Shown in pieces: positions 17,223-26,546 of a stretch of DNA of 64,000 nucleotides (within the stretch, counting starts at the first letter, position 1; every line of letters begins with the position of its first letter). This DNA is from Maribacter litoralis (GTDB taxonomy: Bacteria; Bacteroidota; Bacteroidia; Flavobacteriales; Flavobacteriaceae): assembly GCF_003075045.1 (NCBI RefSeq), contig NZ_QCZD01000002.1:124001-188000 (forward strand), read 5' to 3'. The position numbers and the translations under genes are program-made. Under the pieces are notes generated by a model. The model did not search any database, was not told where the DNA came from, and worked only from the letters and a program-made list of their open reading frames with translations.

Positions 17223-17828
17223 ATGGCTAGAAGAGCAGGAGCACCAGAAGTAAGTGCCGGTTCCATGGCGGATATAGCTTTCCTTTTACTTATCTTTTTC
17301 TTGGTAACTACTACTATTGAAACGGATGCAGGATTGGATCGTATGCTTCCACCAATTGAACCGCCCGATACGGATGTAGTAATTAAACAGAAGAACATCT
17401 TTCAGGTGAATATTAACAAAAATGGTCAGTTGTTAGCTGATGAAGAGTTAATTGAGCTTAAAGATTTAAGAGAAAAAGCAAAGGCTTTTTTGGATAATGG
17501 CGGTGATGGAACATGTTCTTATTGTCAAGGAAGAAAAAATGCTGAGTCTTCAGATAATCCTTCTAAAGCGATTATCTCTTTAAAGAATGATCGTGAAACA
17601 AAGTATAGTACATACATTACGGTTCAAAATGAACTAGTAGGTGCTTACAATGATCTTAGAAATAGAGAGGCTCAACGTTTGTACAATAAGAATTTCGTTG
17701 ACATGGAAGCTGAATATCTTAACCCTGAAACTGACGACGACGTAAAGGAAGAGTTGAAGGAAAAAGTAAAGAGAATTCAAGATTTGTTTCCACAGAAATT
17801 ATCTGAAGCTGAAACTTCAAGTGATTAA
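17223..17828 (+). CDS. exbD: ExbD/TolR-family protein with cysteine-containing insert
   Basis: A 201-residue biopolymer-transport protein with one N-terminal membrane helix. The proton-path aspartate is D17 in GSMADIAFLLLIFFLVTTT. The periplasmic domain (about 45-201) is longer than the 130-150 residues common for ExbD. It carries an insert with C98xxC101 (TCSYCQGRKN) and a helical segment (EAQRLYNKNFVDMEAEYL). The two cysteines face the oxidising periplasm, so a disulfide or metal site is likely. The insert, the long tail and the pairing with a second exbD mark a Bacteroidetes-type operon. Confidence 0.92.
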   Translation: MARRAGAPEVSAGSMADIAFLLLIFFLVTTTIETDAGLDRMLPPIEPPDTDVVIKQKNIFQVNINKNGQLLADEELIELKDLREKAKAFLDNGGDGTCSYCQGRKNAESSDNPSKAIISLKNDRETKYSTYITVQNELVGAYNDLRNREAQRLYNKNFVDMEAEYLNPETDDDVKEELKEKVKRIQDLFPQKLSEAETSSD

Positions 17829-17851
17829 TTAATTAAAATAAAAGTAACACT

Positions 17852-18334
17852 ATGTCAAAATTTGCAAAGAAAAAAGATGGAGAGGTACCTGCGGTATCAA
17901 CAGCTTCCCTTCCTGACATTGTATTTATGCTTTTGTTTTTCTTTATGACGGTAACCGTGATGAAGGATAGTTCTTTAAAAGTTGAAAATGTACTTCCTAA
18001 TGCTAGTGAAGTAAAGAAGCTTGAAAAGAAAGATCGTGTAATTTATATTTATGTTGGTAAGCCAACTAAGGAATATGAGAAATTATTTGGTAGTGAGCCG
18101 AAGATTCAATTAAACGATAAATTATCTAGTCCCTCTGAAGTTGGTGATTACATTTTAATGGAAAGGGCTAAAAAGCCTCAAGAACTTCAAAATGTTTTGA
18201 CTACGGCACTAAAAGTCGATAAGAACGCAAGTATGGGATTGATATCCGATATTAAACAAGAGTTAAGAAAGGTTAACGCTTTAAAGGTAAATTACACTAC
18301 CTATGAAGGTGACGCTTTCAATAATCTACAATAG
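17852..18334 (+). CDS. exbD: ExbD/TolR-family protein (second copy)
   Basis: A 160-residue ExbD-like protein with one membrane helix and a periplasmic domain. The membrane Asp is D22 in TASLPDIVFMLLFFFMTVTVM. It lacks the cysteine insert of the previous ExbD and shares little sequence with it, so the two probably have distinct places in one heteromeric complex rather than being a recent duplication. The spacing to the preceding gene is 23 bases, and a terminator follows. Confidence 0.92.
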   Translation: MSKFAKKKDGEVPAVSTASLPDIVFMLLFFFMTVTVMKDSSLKVENVLPNASEVKKLEKKDRVIYIYVGKPTKEYEKLFGSEPKIQLNDKLSSPSEVGDYILMERAKKPQELQNVLTTALKVDKNASMGLISDIKQELRKVNALKVNYTTYEGDAFNNLQ

Positions 18335-18359
18335 TTAGTTAGTAGAATATTACTTATCT

Positions 18360-18391
18360 AAAACGCTTCAAATTTATTTGAAGCGTTTTTT
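18360..18391 (+). terminator. Rho-independent terminator after exbD
   Basis: A 13- to 14-bp stem (AAACGCTTCAAAT / ATTTGAAGCGTTT) is followed by a T tract and lies 26 bases after the exbD stop. It separates the exbBD genes from the outer-membrane protein that starts at 18411, at least in part. Confidence 0.85.
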
Positions 18392-18410
18392 ATTTCATTA
18401 ACTTTACTTT

Positions 18411-19079
18411 ATGCGCTTTTTTATTGTTTTGCTCTTCGTGATTTTTCAGTCTAATGCCCAGGTGGCTTTAGATACAGTACCAAATTCACGGTACTTTGAA
18501 GATCAGTTTTATTTAGGGCTATCTTATAATTTTATATTAAATCATCCTGAGGGCTCTAATCAACGAAATTTATCTTACGGTCTGCAAGGTGGTATTATAA
18601 AAGATATCCCGTTAAATCGAAAGGGAACAAAGGCTATTGGTATAGGTGCGGGCTTGGCGCTGAATAGTTATTATTCAAATCTAGTTGCGGATATTTCAGG
18701 AGACGATATTACTTATAGTATTAATGATGATATTACCAGAAGTAAGTTGGAAACACATCTGTTAGAATTTCCGTTGGAATTTAGATGGCGAAATTCTACT
18801 GCGGAAGAATATAAGTTCTGGCGTATTTATGGTGGAATTAGAGCAGCTTATATTTTAGGTGCAAGGTCTAAATATGATCTTGATGATGTTAGTGAAGGAT
18901 TCAATAATACGGACTTAACAAAATTTCAGTACGGGCTAACATTGAGCTTTGGTTATAATACCTTTAATCTGCATGCTTATTATGCTCTTACTGAATTATT
19001 CAATGGTAATGCTTCGGTAAATGGAGAGACGTTGCAATATAGACCTTTGCGCATTGGATTAATCTTCTATATACTATAA
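18411..19079 (+). CDS. Outer-membrane beta-barrel protein, porin-family (PorT-like fold)
   Basis: A 222-residue secreted barrel protein. Residues 1-16 form a signal peptide (FFIVLLFVIFQSNA-Q). The rest is a run of amphipathic strands (LGLSYNFIL, LSYGLQGGIIKDI, GIGAGLALNSYYS, LLEFPLEFRWR, YGGIRAAYILGARSKY, LTLSFGYNTFNLHAYYAL) with a C-terminal strand ending LIFYIL. The LETHLLEFPLEFRWR element is typical of the PorT/OmpA-like barrel group of Bacteroidetes. It lacks the N-terminal features I would expect of the T9SS PorT protein itself, so I do not call it porT. Its last 6 bases overlap the facing gene. Confidence 0.8.
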   Translation: MRFFIVLLFVIFQSNAQVALDTVPNSRYFEDQFYLGLSYNFILNHPEGSNQRNLSYGLQGGIIKDIPLNRKGTKAIGIGAGLALNSYYSNLVADISGDDITYSINDDITRSKLETHLLEFPLEFRWRNSTAEEYKFWRIYGGIRAAYILGARSKYDLDDVSEGFNNTDLTKFQYGLTLSFGYNTFNLHAYYALTELFNGNASVNGETLQYRPLRIGLIFYIL

Positions 19080-19679
19080 CCAAAAACGTACGGTCAATAA
19101 TTGTGATAGTAAGCCTATCAATAGACCCATTATCACTTCAATACCTGTGTGCGCTTTTAAATAAAGGCGGGCAGAAATCACACTACCGGTAAGTAGAATA
19201 AAAAAGCTTATAGCTATTATCAGGTTGATTTCAAAGTGTATGCTTAAATTCAACAAGTACATTAATAGGCCGCTGACGCCAACTGTATGAAGACTCGCCT
19301 TAAAATTGAAGAAGAGCAAAAGTATGCATGCAATTGTTGCACCCAATAATCCAGTAAAATAAAAGTATAGTTCGCTAACATAATTGTTGGGTATAACCTT
19401 GTAGAGTATTAAAAGTAGAATACAAGCATGAATATATAGCGGGTATTTGCGCTCATTAATTGAATTTAAGGAGATGGATTGTACCATACCTAAGTTTTTT
19501 AATATTAGGAAGGTTACTATAGGGATTATGACCGTTAGTATAAAGATGGGTAGTACACTGGCGCTTTTAATTTCAATTGGGGTATATTTTGGCGTAATAA
19601 GAAAATAGGCCACTGTGCCGCCAATAGGTATAAAAAGTGGATGTAGTAAATAGGAGATAAATTGTGAAAAAACCTTCAT
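19074..19679 (-). CDS. PAP2-like membrane protein
   Basis: A 201-residue membrane protein with about six helices. The C-terminal part, ending SARLYLKAHTGIEVIMGLLIG, looks like the last PAP2 (lipid phosphatase) motif SRxxxxxHxxxD, but Glu takes the place of the catalytic-site Asp. Upstream, FKASLHTVGVSGL resembles the second motif (PSxH). The first motif KxxxxxxRP is not clear; ERKYPLYIH may be its remnant. It may be a divergent or inactive member. Its start codon overlaps the rpoN stop by one base (TAATG), so it is translationally coupled to sigma-54. Confidence 0.75.
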   Translation of the reverse strand: MKVFSQFISYLLHPLFIPIGGTVAYFLITPKYTPIEIKSASVLPIFILTVIIPIVTFLILKNLGMVQSISLNSINERKYPLYIHACILLLILYKVIPNNYVSELYFYFTGLLGATIACILLLFFNFKASLHTVGVSGLLMYLLNLSIHFEINLIIAISFFILLTGSVISARLYLKAHTGIEVIMGLLIGLLSQLLTVRFWL

Positions 19680-21136
19680 TAGATTTCTTTTCTCATACGT
19701 GCAACAGGAATATTCAATTGCTCTCTATACTTTGCAACTGTCCTTCTAGCGATAGGGTATCCTTTTTCCTTTAAAATTGCCGCTAATTTGTCGTCTGTAA
19801 GCGGTTTCTTTTTCGTTTCGTTCTGTATTACGGTTTCTAGAATTTTCTTTATTTCCCTTGTTGATACATCTTCGCCTTGTTCATTTTTCATGGATTCGGA
19901 GAAGTACTCTTTTATAAGCTTGGTTCCGTAAGGGGTATCTACATATTTACTATTTGCTACCCTAGATACTGTTGAAACGTCCATGCCTATTTCATCTGCA
20001 ATATCTTTTAGGATCATTGGACGCAAATTTCGCTCGTCTCCAGTTAAAAAATATTCTTTTTGATACTGCATAATAGCGTTCATGGTAATGAACAATGTTT
20101 GCTGTCTTTGTCTAATAGCGTCTATAAACCATTTGGCTGCGTCTAACTTTTGCTTAATGAACATGACGGTGTCTTTCTGTGACTTCGACTTGTCTTTGGC
20201 CTCTTTATAGCCTTTAAGCATATTGCTATATTCTCTAGATACGTGTAACTCGGGAGCATTTCTACCGTTAAGGGTCAATTCTAGTTCACCTTCGGTAATT
20301 CTGATAGCAAAATCGGGTACTACGTGCTCAACTATTCTATTGTTGCCAGAATAAGACCCACCCGGTTTAGGATTTAATTTTTCGATTTCACCGATCGCTT
20401 CTTTAAGTTCTGTTTCGGTGATATTATGTTTCTGAATTAGTTTTTGATAGTGTTTTTTTGTAAAATGTTCAAATGACTTTTTAAGGATTTCGGTAGCTAA
20501 TTCAATGCTTGGAGTAACATCTTTTCTTTCTAATTGAATAATTAGGCATTCCTCTAATGTACGAGCACCAACACCCGGTGGGTCTAATTCCTGAACAATA
20601 GACAGTATCCTAGTAATAGTTTCTTCGTCTGTATAGACATTTTGCGTAAAGGCTAAATCGTCCATGATGTCCGAAATAGGTCTTCGTATATAGCCACTTT
20701 CATCTACACTGCCTACTAAAAACTCGGCAATGTTCCATTCTTCATCAGAAAGATAAACCGTATTCAGTTGGTTTATTAAGTGTTGGTTGAATGAAATACC
20801 GGCAGCATATGGCACACTTTTTTCCTCATCATCAGAACTGTAATTATTCGCTTTTGTTCTATAATCAGGTATTTCATCATCACTTAGATAATCATCAATA
20901 TTGATGTCTTCAGTGTTAATGGTTTCGCTATCGGCATTGTCGTCATAAACATCGTCATACTCATCGGCAACCTTATCTAAATCATCTTTACCGGTTTCCA
21001 AAGCAGGATTCTCTTCTAGTTCTTGTTTCAGTCGTTGTTCAAATGCTTGCGTTGGCAATTGAATTAACTTCATCAACTGAATCTGCTGTGGAGATAACTT
21101 CTGAGATAATTTAAATTGTAAATGTTGTTTTAGCAT
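19679..21136 (-). CDS. rpoN: RNA polymerase sigma-54 factor
   Basis: A 485-residue sigma-54 that directs RNA polymerase to -24/-12 promoters and needs an AAA+ activator to open them. Region I is the Gln/Leu-rich N-terminus (LQFKLSQKLSPQQIQLMKLIQLP). An acidic region II follows (about 45-110). The core-binding and DNA-binding domains come next, including the helix-turn-helix DIADEIGMDVSTVSRVANSKYV and the RpoN box ARRTVAKYREQL near the C-terminus. Length and order are normal. No sigma-54 activator is encoded in the window. Confidence 0.97.
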   Translation of the reverse strand: MLKQHLQFKLSQKLSPQQIQLMKLIQLPTQAFEQRLKQELEENPALETGKDDLDKVADEYDDVYDDNADSETINTEDINIDDYLSDDEIPDYRTKANNYSSDDEEKSVPYAAGISFNQHLINQLNTVYLSDEEWNIAEFLVGSVDESGYIRRPISDIMDDLAFTQNVYTDEETITRILSIVQELDPPGVGARTLEECLIIQLERKDVTPSIELATEILKKSFEHFTKKHYQKLIQKHNITETELKEAIGEIEKLNPKPGGSYSGNNRIVEHVVPDFAIRITEGELELTLNGRNAPELHVSREYSNMLKGYKEAKDKSKSQKDTVMFIKQKLDAAKWFIDAIRQRQQTLFITMNAIMQYQKEYFLTGDERNLRPMILKDIADEIGMDVSTVSRVANSKYVDTPYGTKLIKEYFSESMKNEQGEDVSTREIKKILETVIQNETKKKPLTDDKLAAILKEKGYPIARRTVAKYREQLNIPVARMRKEI

Positions 21137-21174
21137 TACTTTGTTCTAGTACTTGTAAAAGTAACCAAATCTGC

Positions 21175-22608
21175 TTAAAATTCAGCATTCTGTGGTGTTC
21201 TTGGAAACGGTATTACGTCTCTAATGTTGCCCATGCCAGTTGCAAAAAGTACTAACCTTTCAAAACCAAGACCAAAGCCACTATGTTCTGCTGTTCCAAA
21301 TTTTCTTAAATCTAAATACCACCAAAGTTCTTTTTCGTCAATACCTAGATCCTTTATTTTTTCTTTAAGTACATCTAAGCGTTCTTCACGTTGTGATCCA
21401 CCTACGATTTCTCCAATACCTGGGAACAAAATATCCATGGCTCTTACGGTTTTGCCATCTTCGTTTAAACGCATGTAAAACGCTTTGATCTTAGCAGGAT
21501 AATCAAAAAGTATTACCGGACATTTAAAGTGTTTTTCTACCAAATAACGTTCGTGTTCACTTTGTAGATCTGTACCCCACTCTTCAATAGGGTAGGTAAA
21601 TTTCTTTTTCTTGTTTGGCTTACAATTCTTAAGAATTTCAATTGCCTCGGTATAGCTAACTCTTTTAAAATTGTTTTCGACAACGAATTTTAATTTCTCA
21701 ATTAAAGCCATGTCACTGCGTTGTGCTTGTGGCTTGCTCTTTTCTTCATCCAATAACCTCTTTTCTAAGAACTCTAGATCTTCTTGGCAGTGGGTTAAAG
21801 TATATGATATTACATTTTTTATAAAATCTTCGGCAAGATCCATATTTGCATCAAGGTCAAAGAATGCCATTTCTGGTTCTATCATCCAGAATTCTGCCAA
21901 ATGTCTTGATGTGTTAGAATTTTCTGCCCTAAAGGTTGGTCCAAAAGTGTACACTTTACCTAAAGCCATGGCATAAGCCTCTGCCTCTAATTGTCCAGAC
22001 ACGGTAAGGTTGGTCTCTTTGCCAAAGAAATCTTCTTTGTAGTTGACATCGCCATCATCTGTCAACGGAGGATTTTTTTCGTCTAATGTGGTAACCCTAA
22101 ACATTTCTCCAGCGCCTTCAGCATCCGAACCCGTAATTATTGGGGCGTGAAAATAGTTGAAACCATTTTCCCTAAAATAGTTGTGTATCGCAAAAGACAA
22201 GGTTGATCTTACACGCATAATAGCGGCGAATGTGTTAGTTCTGATTCTTAAGTGAGCTTTCTCCCTAAGAAATTCCAATGAGTGCTTTTTGGGTTGAATT
22301 GGGTATTCTTCTGGATCTGCGATACCCAAAACCTCCAATTCGCTAACTTGTATCTCAACAGATTGACCTCTACCTTGGCTCTCTACTAAAGTACCCGATA
22401 CTTTTAGTGCGGCTCCTGTATTTACTTTTTTTAATAATTCTTCATCAAAATTTTCAAAATCTACGACACATTGAATAGTACCTAGCGTTGAGCCATCGTT
22501 TAGAGCAATAAATCTATTGCTTCTAAAGGTTCTAACCCATCCTTTTACTGTTATTTCCTGAAGTAGGTTTTTACTTGAAAGTAGTTCTTTTATTGTTACT
22601 GAACGCAT
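21175..22608 (-). CDS. asnS: Asparaginyl-tRNA synthetase
   Basis: A 477-residue class IIb synthetase. The N-terminal OB-fold anticodon-binding domain (about 10-110) contains [20 protein letters not shown]. The catalytic domain carries motif 2, [25 protein letters not shown], and motif 3, [40 protein letters not shown] and the length point to AsnRS rather than AspRS. It lies 38 bases upstream of rpoN on the same strand with no terminator seen between them, so some transcription may continue into rpoN. Confidence 0.97.
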   Translation of the reverse strand: MRSVTIKELLSSKNLLQEITVKGWVRTFRSNRFIALNDGSTLGTIQCVVDFENFDEELLKKVNTGAALKVSGTLVESQGRGQSVEIQVSELEVLGIADPEEYPIQPKKHSLEFLREKAHLRIRTNTFAAIMRVRSTLSFAIHNYFRENGFNYFHAPIITGSDAEGAGEMFRVTTLDEKNPPLTDDGDVNYKEDFFGKETNLTVSGQLEAEAYAMALGKVYTFGPTFRAENSNTSRHLAEFWMIEPEMAFFDLDANMDLAEDFIKNVISYTLTHCQEDLEFLEKRLLDEEKSKPQAQRSDMALIEKLKFVVENNFKRVSYTEAIEILKNCKPNKKKKFTYPIEEWGTDLQSEHERYLVEKHFKCPVILFDYPAKIKAFYMRLNEDGKTVRAMDILFPGIGEIVGGSQREERLDVLKEKIKDLGIDEKELWWYLDLRKFGTAEHSGFGLGFERLVLFATGMGNIRDVIPFPRTPQNAEF

Positions 22609-22633
22609 GATGTTGAATTGAAAATTAAAGTTC

Positions 22634-22641
22634 CAAAGATA
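22634..22641 (-). promoter_or_regulatory. Candidate -7 element for asnS
   Basis: On the minus strand this reads TATCTTTG, an exact TAnnTTTG match 25 bases upstream of the asnS ATG. Confidence 0.4.
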
Positions 22642-22704
22642 GGATTTTGTTAAAAAATAAAGTGGCTAAACAGCTATATAAACATTGCCTTCAAATGAAT
22701 TTAA

Positions 22705-25092
22705 TCAATTGTTGTTTTCATCTTGAGGTAAGATGTCTATTTGCGGTTTTTTTAAAGTCTGTTTATTAGCTATACTTTTTTCTAGTGATAATAGCAACGA
22801 CGGCAATAAAATTAAATTAGCCAACATTGCTAACAATAAGGTGGCCGAAACCAATGATCCCAGTGCTACCGTACCCCCAAAATTAGAAATAACGAATACT
22901 GAAAAACCAAAAAACAAAACAATTGAAGTATAGAACATACTTACCCCAGTTTCTCTAAGGGCGTTGTAGACCGATTTTTCAATTCGCCATTTGTTGGCTG
23001 TGAGCTCTTGCCTGTACTTGGCAAGAAAGTGTATGGTGTCATCAACCGAAATACCAAACGCAATACTGAATACTAATATCGTTGATGGTTTAATAGGTAC
23101 GCCTACAAAGCCCATAATGCCCGCAGTTATTACCAAAGGCAATAAGTTAGGTATTAACGATATTACGATCATTCTAAATGAACGGAAGAGATATGCCATA
23201 AAAAGCGCAATAAGTGCTATGGCAAGGGCAAGTGACATTATAAGGTTTTTGACCAAATATTTGGTCCCTTTTAAAAATAGAAGTGCACTACCGGTCATAT
23301 ACACATTGTAGCGTTCGGCAGGGAAAATTTTAGTGATGTTCTCTAGCAAACGTTGTTCAATGTCTTCCATTCGGCTCGTATTCACATCACGCATGAAAGT
23401 GGTTATCCTTGCGGTCTGCCCAGTGCTGTCAACAAAAGATTCCAACAGATTGCCGTTATCGGATGATTTACGGGCAACATCCATTATAAAAGTGTTTTCT
23501 TGACTTGTGGGAAGTTGATAGTATTTAGGAATACCATTGTAAAAGGCCTGTTTGGAATACTTTACCAAATTTACCACGGAAACCGGAGTAGATAACTCTG
23601 GAATTTCTTCTATGACCTCCCCAAGTTGATTCATTCGTTTAAGTGTGGCAGGTTTTAAAACTCCTTTCGGTGTTTTGGTGTCTACAACTATTTCAACGGG
23701 CATAATACCCTTGAACTCTTTTTCAAAGAAGCGAATGTCATGAAAGAATTCAGCATTTTTGGGCATGTCTTCTATAGGGCTACCAGAAATTCTAATTTGA
23801 TAGATGCCTATGATACTTAAAACCAATAAGGATATCGAAACTATGTAAACCGTAATTCTTCGATGTCTTACAATACCTTCCATCCAATTAACAAAGGCAT
23901 CGATCCACTTTTTATTTAAGTGTTTTAAATGCTTTGTTTTTGGTAAAGCCATAAAACTATACACAATAGGAATGATCAATAGTGATAAGATAAAGATACC
24001 GATGATATTTATGGAGGCAACAATACCAAATTCCTTAAGTAGCGTACTATCTGTAATGATAAAAGTAGCAAAACCAGAAGCTGTAGTAATATTGGTCATT
24101 AAGGTTGCATTTCCTATTTTGGAAATAACTCGTTGTAATGAAAGTGCCTGGTTACCATGTTTTTTAACCTCTTGCTGATATTTGTTGATCAAGAAAATAC
24201 AGTTGGGAATACCTATAACAATAATTAATGGCGGTATTAAGGCTGTAAGTACTGTAATTTCATACTGCAATAGTCCAAGAAAACCGAAGGCCCACATCAC
24301 CCCGATAATTACTACACACATTGAAATGAAAGTGGCTCGTACACTTCTAAAGAAAAAGAAGAATATTAAAGAGGTAACGCCCAATGCGGCCAAAATAAAT
24401 TTACCTATTTCATCAATAATATTCTGAGAGTTCATGGTTCTCACATATGGCATGCCAGATATATGAACGTCTAAACCGGTCTCTTTTTCAAAATTGCGCA
24501 CCAGGGTATTGATGTCCTGGAGTATAAAATCTTTTCTTACGGTTGTATTGACGATGTCTTTGTCTAAGTTAACAATGGTACGTATTGTTTTACTTTCCTT
24601 ATTAAAAAGTAAATTCTCGTAGAAAGGCAGGTCATTGAAAAGATGATCGGTAATACTATCTATTTCTTTCTGGGTCTTTAATTCTCCTGTAATTAAAGGT
24701 AGCATTTCAAACTCTTGCTTATCGTTGTTTTTTACCAACTCTTTTAGATTGTCGGTAGATATTACAAACTCCACTTCTGGAAAAGCTGCCAATTGTTTAC
24801 TTAGCTTGTTCCAACGGTTAAAATTAGCAGGTTCAAATAGGGTACTGTCACGAATTGCAAAAACGACTGCATTGCCTTCCTCACCAAATTTGCTCAAAAA
24901 ATTCTGATACTGTATGTTTACCGGATGGTCATCTGGTAAAAGATTGGTTTGTGAGCTTGAAAAGCGCATATATTGCCATTGCCAGCCCATGAAAATGGTG
25001 AAACCGGTAATCAATAGTAAAATGAGGATTCTGTTGCGTAGAATTATGTTTGCCGTTTTAGGCCAAAATCCTTTCGTAAGTTTCGCTACCAT
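22705..25092 (-). CDS. RND-superfamily (MMPL-type) membrane transporter
   Basis: A 795-residue inner-membrane transporter. The frame can open at a TTG (25113), but the ATG at 25092 gives the sensible start MVAKLTKGFWPKTANII. It has two similar halves, each with one helix, a large periplasmic domain (about 45-210 and 415-590) and a block of five helices. Each helix block has the patterns seen in MMPL/HpnN-like exporters (LIPPLIIVIGIPNCIFLINKY; VFSIAFGISVDDTIHFLAKYR). Such proteins often move lipids or hopanoids to the outer membrane. No adaptor or outer-membrane partner gene is next to it, so the cargo is unknown. Confidence 0.9.
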   Translation of the reverse strand: MVAKLTKGFWPKTANIILRNRILILLLITGFTIFMGWQWQYMRFSSSQTNLLPDDHPVNIQYQNFLSKFGEEGNAVVFAIRDSTLFEPANFNRWNKLSKQLAAFPEVEFVISTDNLKELVKNNDKQEFEMLPLITGELKTQKEIDSITDHLFNDLPFYENLLFNKESKTIRTIVNLDKDIVNTTVRKDFILQDINTLVRNFEKETGLDVHISGMPYVRTMNSQNIIDEIGKFILAALGVTSLIFFFFFRSVRATFISMCVVIIGVMWAFGFLGLLQYEITVLTALIPPLIIVIGIPNCIFLINKYQQEVKKHGNQALSLQRVISKIGNATLMTNITTASGFATFIITDSTLLKEFGIVASINIIGIFILSLLIIPIVYSFMALPKTKHLKHLNKKWIDAFVNWMEGIVRHRRITVYIVSISLLVLSIIGIYQIRISGSPIEDMPKNAEFFHDIRFFEKEFKGIMPVEIVVDTKTPKGVLKPATLKRMNQLGEVIEEIPELSTPVSVVNLVKYSKQAFYNGIPKYYQLPTSQENTFIMDVARKSSDNGNLLESFVDSTGQTARITTFMRDVNTSRMEDIEQRLLENITKIFPAERYNVYMTGSALLFLKGTKYLVKNLIMSLALAIALIALFMAYLFRSFRMIVISLIPNLLPLVITAGIMGFVGVPIKPSTILVFSIAFGISVDDTIHFLAKYRQELTANKWRIEKSVYNALRETGVSMFYTSIVLFFGFSVFVISNFGGTVALGSLVSATLLLAMLANLILLPSLLLSLEKSIANKQTLKKPQIDILPQDENNN

Positions 25093-25110
25093 AACTGTAT
25101 TTGCAGGTGG

Positions 25111-25118
25111 CAAAGGTA
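25111..25118 (-). promoter_or_regulatory. Candidate -7 element for the RND transporter gene
   Basis: The minus strand reads TACCTTTG, matching TAnnTTTG 18 bases before the ATG at 25092. The preferred start codon lies downstream of this box, while the TTG-initiated longer frame would begin inside it; this supports the shorter start. Confidence 0.4.
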
Positions 25119-25170
25119 ACTATAAGCTACAATTGTTCCTAAAATTGAAAAGTCTAAATTTTATACAAAT

Positions 25171-25199
25171 AAAAAAAGCTACCGTATTAGGGTAGCTTT
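25171..25199 (-). terminator. Rho-independent terminator after frr
   Basis: A 9-bp stem (AAAGCTACC / GGTAGCTTT) with a 7-base loop. Read on the minus strand it ends in a run of seven T. It lies 25 bases past the frr stop. Confidence 0.85.
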
Positions 25200-25223
25200 A
25201 AATTCTTTTTTTAGTTTTTGAAA

Positions 25224-25778
25224 CTAAACTTTCATTATCTCAGCTTCTTTTTTGTCTAAGAAAGCGTCAATTTTCTTAGTATAAATATCAGTAAGATCTT
25301 GTACATCTGCCGTGGCATTTTTTTGAAGGTCTTCAGAAATATCCAAATCTTTTATTTCTTTATTTGCATCTTGTCTTGCACTACGTACACCTACTTTTGC
25401 GTGTTCAGCTTCTGCCTTCGCTTGTTTGGTCAACTGAATTCTACGTTCTTCGGTCAATGGTGGTACGTTAATAATAATCATATCGCCATTGTTCATAGGG
25501 TTAAAGCCTAAATTGGCGTTCATAATGGCTTTTTCTATTTCTTGAAGCATACCTTTTTCCCATGGTTGAACAGAGATAGTTCTACCATCTGGAGTATTGA
25601 TATTGGCTACTTGAGATAGTGGAGTTTGAGAGCCATAGTAATCTACCATTACCGATGATAGCATGGTAGGGCTAGCTTTACCGGCTCTAATTTTTAAAAA
25701 TTCACGTTCTAAATGCGCTATTGCAGCTTCCATGCCTTCTTTGGTAGCGTCTAAAACAAATTGTATTTCCTCGTTCAT
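25224..25778 (-). CDS. frr: Ribosome recycling factor
   Basis: A 184-residue protein that splits post-termination ribosomes together with EF-G. The long three-helix-bundle pattern and the signature motifs LEREFLKIRAGKASPTML, VQPWEKGMLQEIEKAI, NDGDMI-like MNNGDMIIINVPPLTEERR and the C-terminal YTKKIDAFLDKKEAEIMKV are all present. It follows pyrH by 45 bases, the classic pyrH-frr pair. Confidence 0.98.
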   Translation of the reverse strand: MNEEIQFVLDATKEGMEAAIAHLEREFLKIRAGKASPTMLSSVMVDYYGSQTPLSQVANINTPDGRTISVQPWEKGMLQEIEKAIMNANLGFNPMNNGDMIIINVPPLTEERRIQLTKQAKAEAEHAKVGVRSARQDANKEIKDLDISEDLQKNATADVQDLTDIYTKKIDAFLDKKEAEIMKV

Positions 25779-25823
25779 ATAATAATTGTATTACTATCGC
25801 AATAACATTAATTGTACCAAAAA

Positions 25824-26531
25824 TTATAAATTGACAGTCGTTCCTATGGTTTGTCCGTCAACAATTTTCAATAAGTTTCCTTTTTTGTTCATATCAAAAA
25901 CTACGATCGGTAGTTCGTTCTCTTGACTTAAAGTAAAGGCAGTTGTGTCCATTACCTTTAAGCCTTTTGTAAGTACGTCTTGAAAAGAGATGTTGTCAAA
26001 TTTTGTAGCATTTTTATCCTTTTCGGGATCGGCAGTATATATACCATCTACCCTAGTGCCTTTTAAGATGACATCTGCTTCAATTTCGATGGCTCTAAGA
26101 ACGGCTGCGGAATCAGTGGTGAAATATGGGTTTCCCGTACCGCCACCAAAAATAACAACTCTTCCTTTTTCTAAATGCCTCATGGCACGTCTTCTAATAA
26201 AAGGCTCTGCTACTTCATTGATTTTAATTGCGGTTTGTAATCGGGTCTGTACGCCACTCATTTCTAGGGCGCTTTGTAAAGCTAACCCGTTTATTACGGT
26301 TGCTAACATACCCATGTGGTCACCTTGCACCCGATCCATCCCGGTAGCTGCACCAGTAAGTCCTCTAAAAATGTTGCCACCTCCAATAACTATTGCGACT
26401 TCAATTCCTTTTTCAACTACTTCTTTTATCTCTTCCGCATATTCATTTAAGCGATTAGAGTCTATGCCATATTGCTTTTCACCCATTAGGGCTTCACCGC
26501 TTAATTTTAGAAGAATTCTTTTGTAGTGCAT
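25824..26531 (-). CDS. pyrH: UMP kinase
   Basis: A 235-residue amino-acid-kinase-fold enzyme that phosphorylates UMP to UDP. Motifs: the N-terminal [22 protein letters not shown], the UMP site [41 protein letters not shown] and the ATP-region [15 protein letters not shown]. It is the first gene of the pyrH-frr pair. In many bacteria this pair follows tsf directly; here a peptidase gene on the other strand separates them. Confidence 0.98.
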   Translation of the reverse strand: MHYKRILLKLSGEALMGEKQYGIDSNRLNEYAEEIKEVVEKGIEVAIVIGGGNIFRGLTGAATGMDRVQGDHMGMLATVINGLALQSALEMSGVQTRLQTAIKINEVAEPFIRRRAMRHLEKGRVVIFGGGTGNPYFTTDSAAVLRAIEIEADVILKGTRVDGIYTADPEKDKNATKFDNISFQDVLTKGLKVMDTTAFTLSQENELPIVVFDMNKKGNLLKIVDGQTIGTTVNL

Positions 26532-26546
26532 TCTGGTTTTAATTTG

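Noticed and set aside
17514..17525. Heme-binding site in ExbD (CSYC)
   Set aside because: The c-type heme motif needs CxxCH; the residue after the second Cys is Gln.
18411..19079. Calling this gene porT of the type IX secretion system
   Set aside because: The barrel pattern fits the wider porin family, but the N-terminal part does not resemble the PorT proteins I know and no other T9SS genes are near.
21224..21478. Plus-strand ORF inside asnS (and many similar ORFs inside rpoN, pyrH, infB, rpsB and others)
   Set aside because: These frames oppose well-identified genes, have no family motifs and odd composition such as Ser/Phe/Ile-rich runs; they are shadow frames.
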